Source: JBBIRM01 sp037441765
GTDB taxonomy: Bacteria; Desulfobacterota; BSN033; UBA1163
Length of the DNA stretch: 5,507 bases
Reading direction: 5' to 3'
Assembly (NCBI GenBank): GCA_037441765.1
Contig: JBBIRM010000187.1
Location: 1-5,507, forward strand
The translations under genes and the position numbers were made by a program. Within the stretch, counting starts at the first letter, position 1. Each line of letters begins with the position of its first letter. The notes under the pieces were generated by a model. It saw only the letters and a program-made list of their open reading frames with translations. It was not told the origin of the DNA and ran no database searches. Below, piece by piece: positions 5,289-5,507 of the stretch.

Positions 5289-5360
5289 CTACTTTTTCTT
5301 TTTAGAGGTGGTCTTCTTTGCCTTCTTCTTTGGCTTTGGATGTTTCATCCCACAAGTCAT
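5289..5360 (-). CDS. Lysine-rich 23-residue microprotein
   Basis: A 23-codon ORF that starts MTCGMKHPKP and continues with lysine clusters (KKKAKK, then TTS, then KKKK). Eleven of 23 residues are Lys, with one Cys (C3) and one His. It has no hydrophobic segment and would be strongly basic, so nucleic-acid or ribosome association is a guess. Support for translation is GGAGGTGAT (5375-5367), fully complementary to the usual 16S 3' end, 6 nt before the ATG at 5360, and a promoter upstream at the expected distance. The AAG/AAA-rich code could arise by chance in AT-rich DNA, so coding statistics give little help. I recognise no family. It is followed by an independent promoter, so it is not clearly in an operon with the 52-residue gene. 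Confidence 0.55.
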   Translation of the reverse strand: MTCGMKHPKPKKKAKKTTSKKKK

Positions 5361-5366
5361 CGGCCA

Positions 5367-5375
5367 ATCACCTCC
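5367..5375 (-). promoter_or_regulatory. Near-perfect Shine-Dalgarno site before the lysine-rich microprotein
   Basis: GGAGGTGAT on the minus strand pairs along nine bases with the usual 16S anti-Shine-Dalgarno sequence and ends 6 nt before the ATG at 5360. A second, overlapping GGAGG (5378-5374) extends the purine-rich block. This is the strongest ribosome binding site in the window. Confidence 0.75.
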
Positions 5376-5397
5376 TCCCAAAATTTCTTTAAAAATA

Positions 5398-5426
5398 TTT
5401 ATCGCTTTTAATTTACAATTTGTCAA
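5398..5426 (-). promoter_or_regulatory. Promoter of the lysine-rich microprotein gene
   Basis: Perfect TTGACA (5426-5421) lies 17 nt before GATAAA (5403-5398, 4 of 6). The spacer is AT-rich. Transcription would begin near 5391, about 30 nt before the ATG at 5360, with the Shine-Dalgarno site inside the leader. Confidence 0.55.
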
Positions 5427-5507
5427 GGATTTTTTTTGGAGTGTCATTTTCAAATTAAAAGTGCACTCTTAGTCTTCTTAAAAAACCTTCATGGAAGCAG
5501 ATCAACA
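5427..5507. other. AT-rich window edge with no supported gene
   Basis: Nothing can be firmly called here. A plus-strand ATG at 5492 runs off the window after five codons and has no clear ribosome binding site. A weak 4-bp stem CTTC-ATG-GAAG (5488-5498) followed by a T-run on the minus strand could be the end of an upstream minus-strand gene. Confidence 0.4.

Noticed and set aside
5277..5294. AT-rich palindrome over the stop codon of the lysine-rich microprotein as a terminator
   Set aside because: The loop is only about two bases, the stem is almost all A-T and no T-run follows on the minus strand.

Overview
This window (about 40% GC by eye, AT-rich between genes) looks like part of a chromosome from a Gram-negative (diderm) bacterium. 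The strongest clue is a monofunctional, membrane-anchored peptidoglycan glycosyltransferase of the MtgA type. A Desulfobacterota-like or other anaerobic lineage would fit the mix of a TIGR04076-type protein, a THEP1 NTPase, an archaemetzincin and a B3/4-domain protein, but that placement is inference. There is no phage, IS transposase, CRISPR array, tRNA or rRNA gene.

Left part (1-1300): a minus-strand gene for a cysteine-rich protein resembling the TIGR04076 family (37-459) is divergent from a plus-strand metallo-beta-lactamase-fold hydrolase of the glyoxalase II/GloC type (659-1291). The roughly 200 nt between them hold a candidate promoter for each. A 190-nt AT-rich spacer follows (1292-1484). 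It contains a nested inverted repeat (1401-1458) plus an upstream direct copy of one arm, which looks like a dispersed intergenic repeat.

Middle part (1485-4142): four plus-strand genes in a tight row, probably one operon: mtgA, a THEP1-type P-loop NTPase that overlaps the mtgA stop by one base, an archaemetzincin zinc protease, and a B3/4-domain protein (COG3382 type). The cell-wall enzyme has no obvious functional link to the other three. NTPase and archaemetzincin families are well known from archaea and patchy in bacteria.

Right part (4143-5507): all genes are on the minus strand. A membrane-anchored TlpA/ResA-like thioredoxin-fold protein converges on the operon with a 10-nt gap. Upstream of it lie a 17-bp inverted repeat and a strong bidirectional terminator. 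Then come two small genes below usual annotation cut-offs: a 52-residue exported, probably lipid-anchored protein with one CPKCG knuckle (4988-5146), and a 23-residue lysine-rich peptide (5289-5360) with a near-perfect Shine-Dalgarno site. The TlpA-like gene and both small genes each have a TTGACA -35 box about 17 nt from a -10-like hexamer, so they look like separate transcription units. The 52-residue gene also has a duplicated Shine-Dalgarno block and a possible five-codon leader ORF. These two small genes and their leaders are the least described content of the window.
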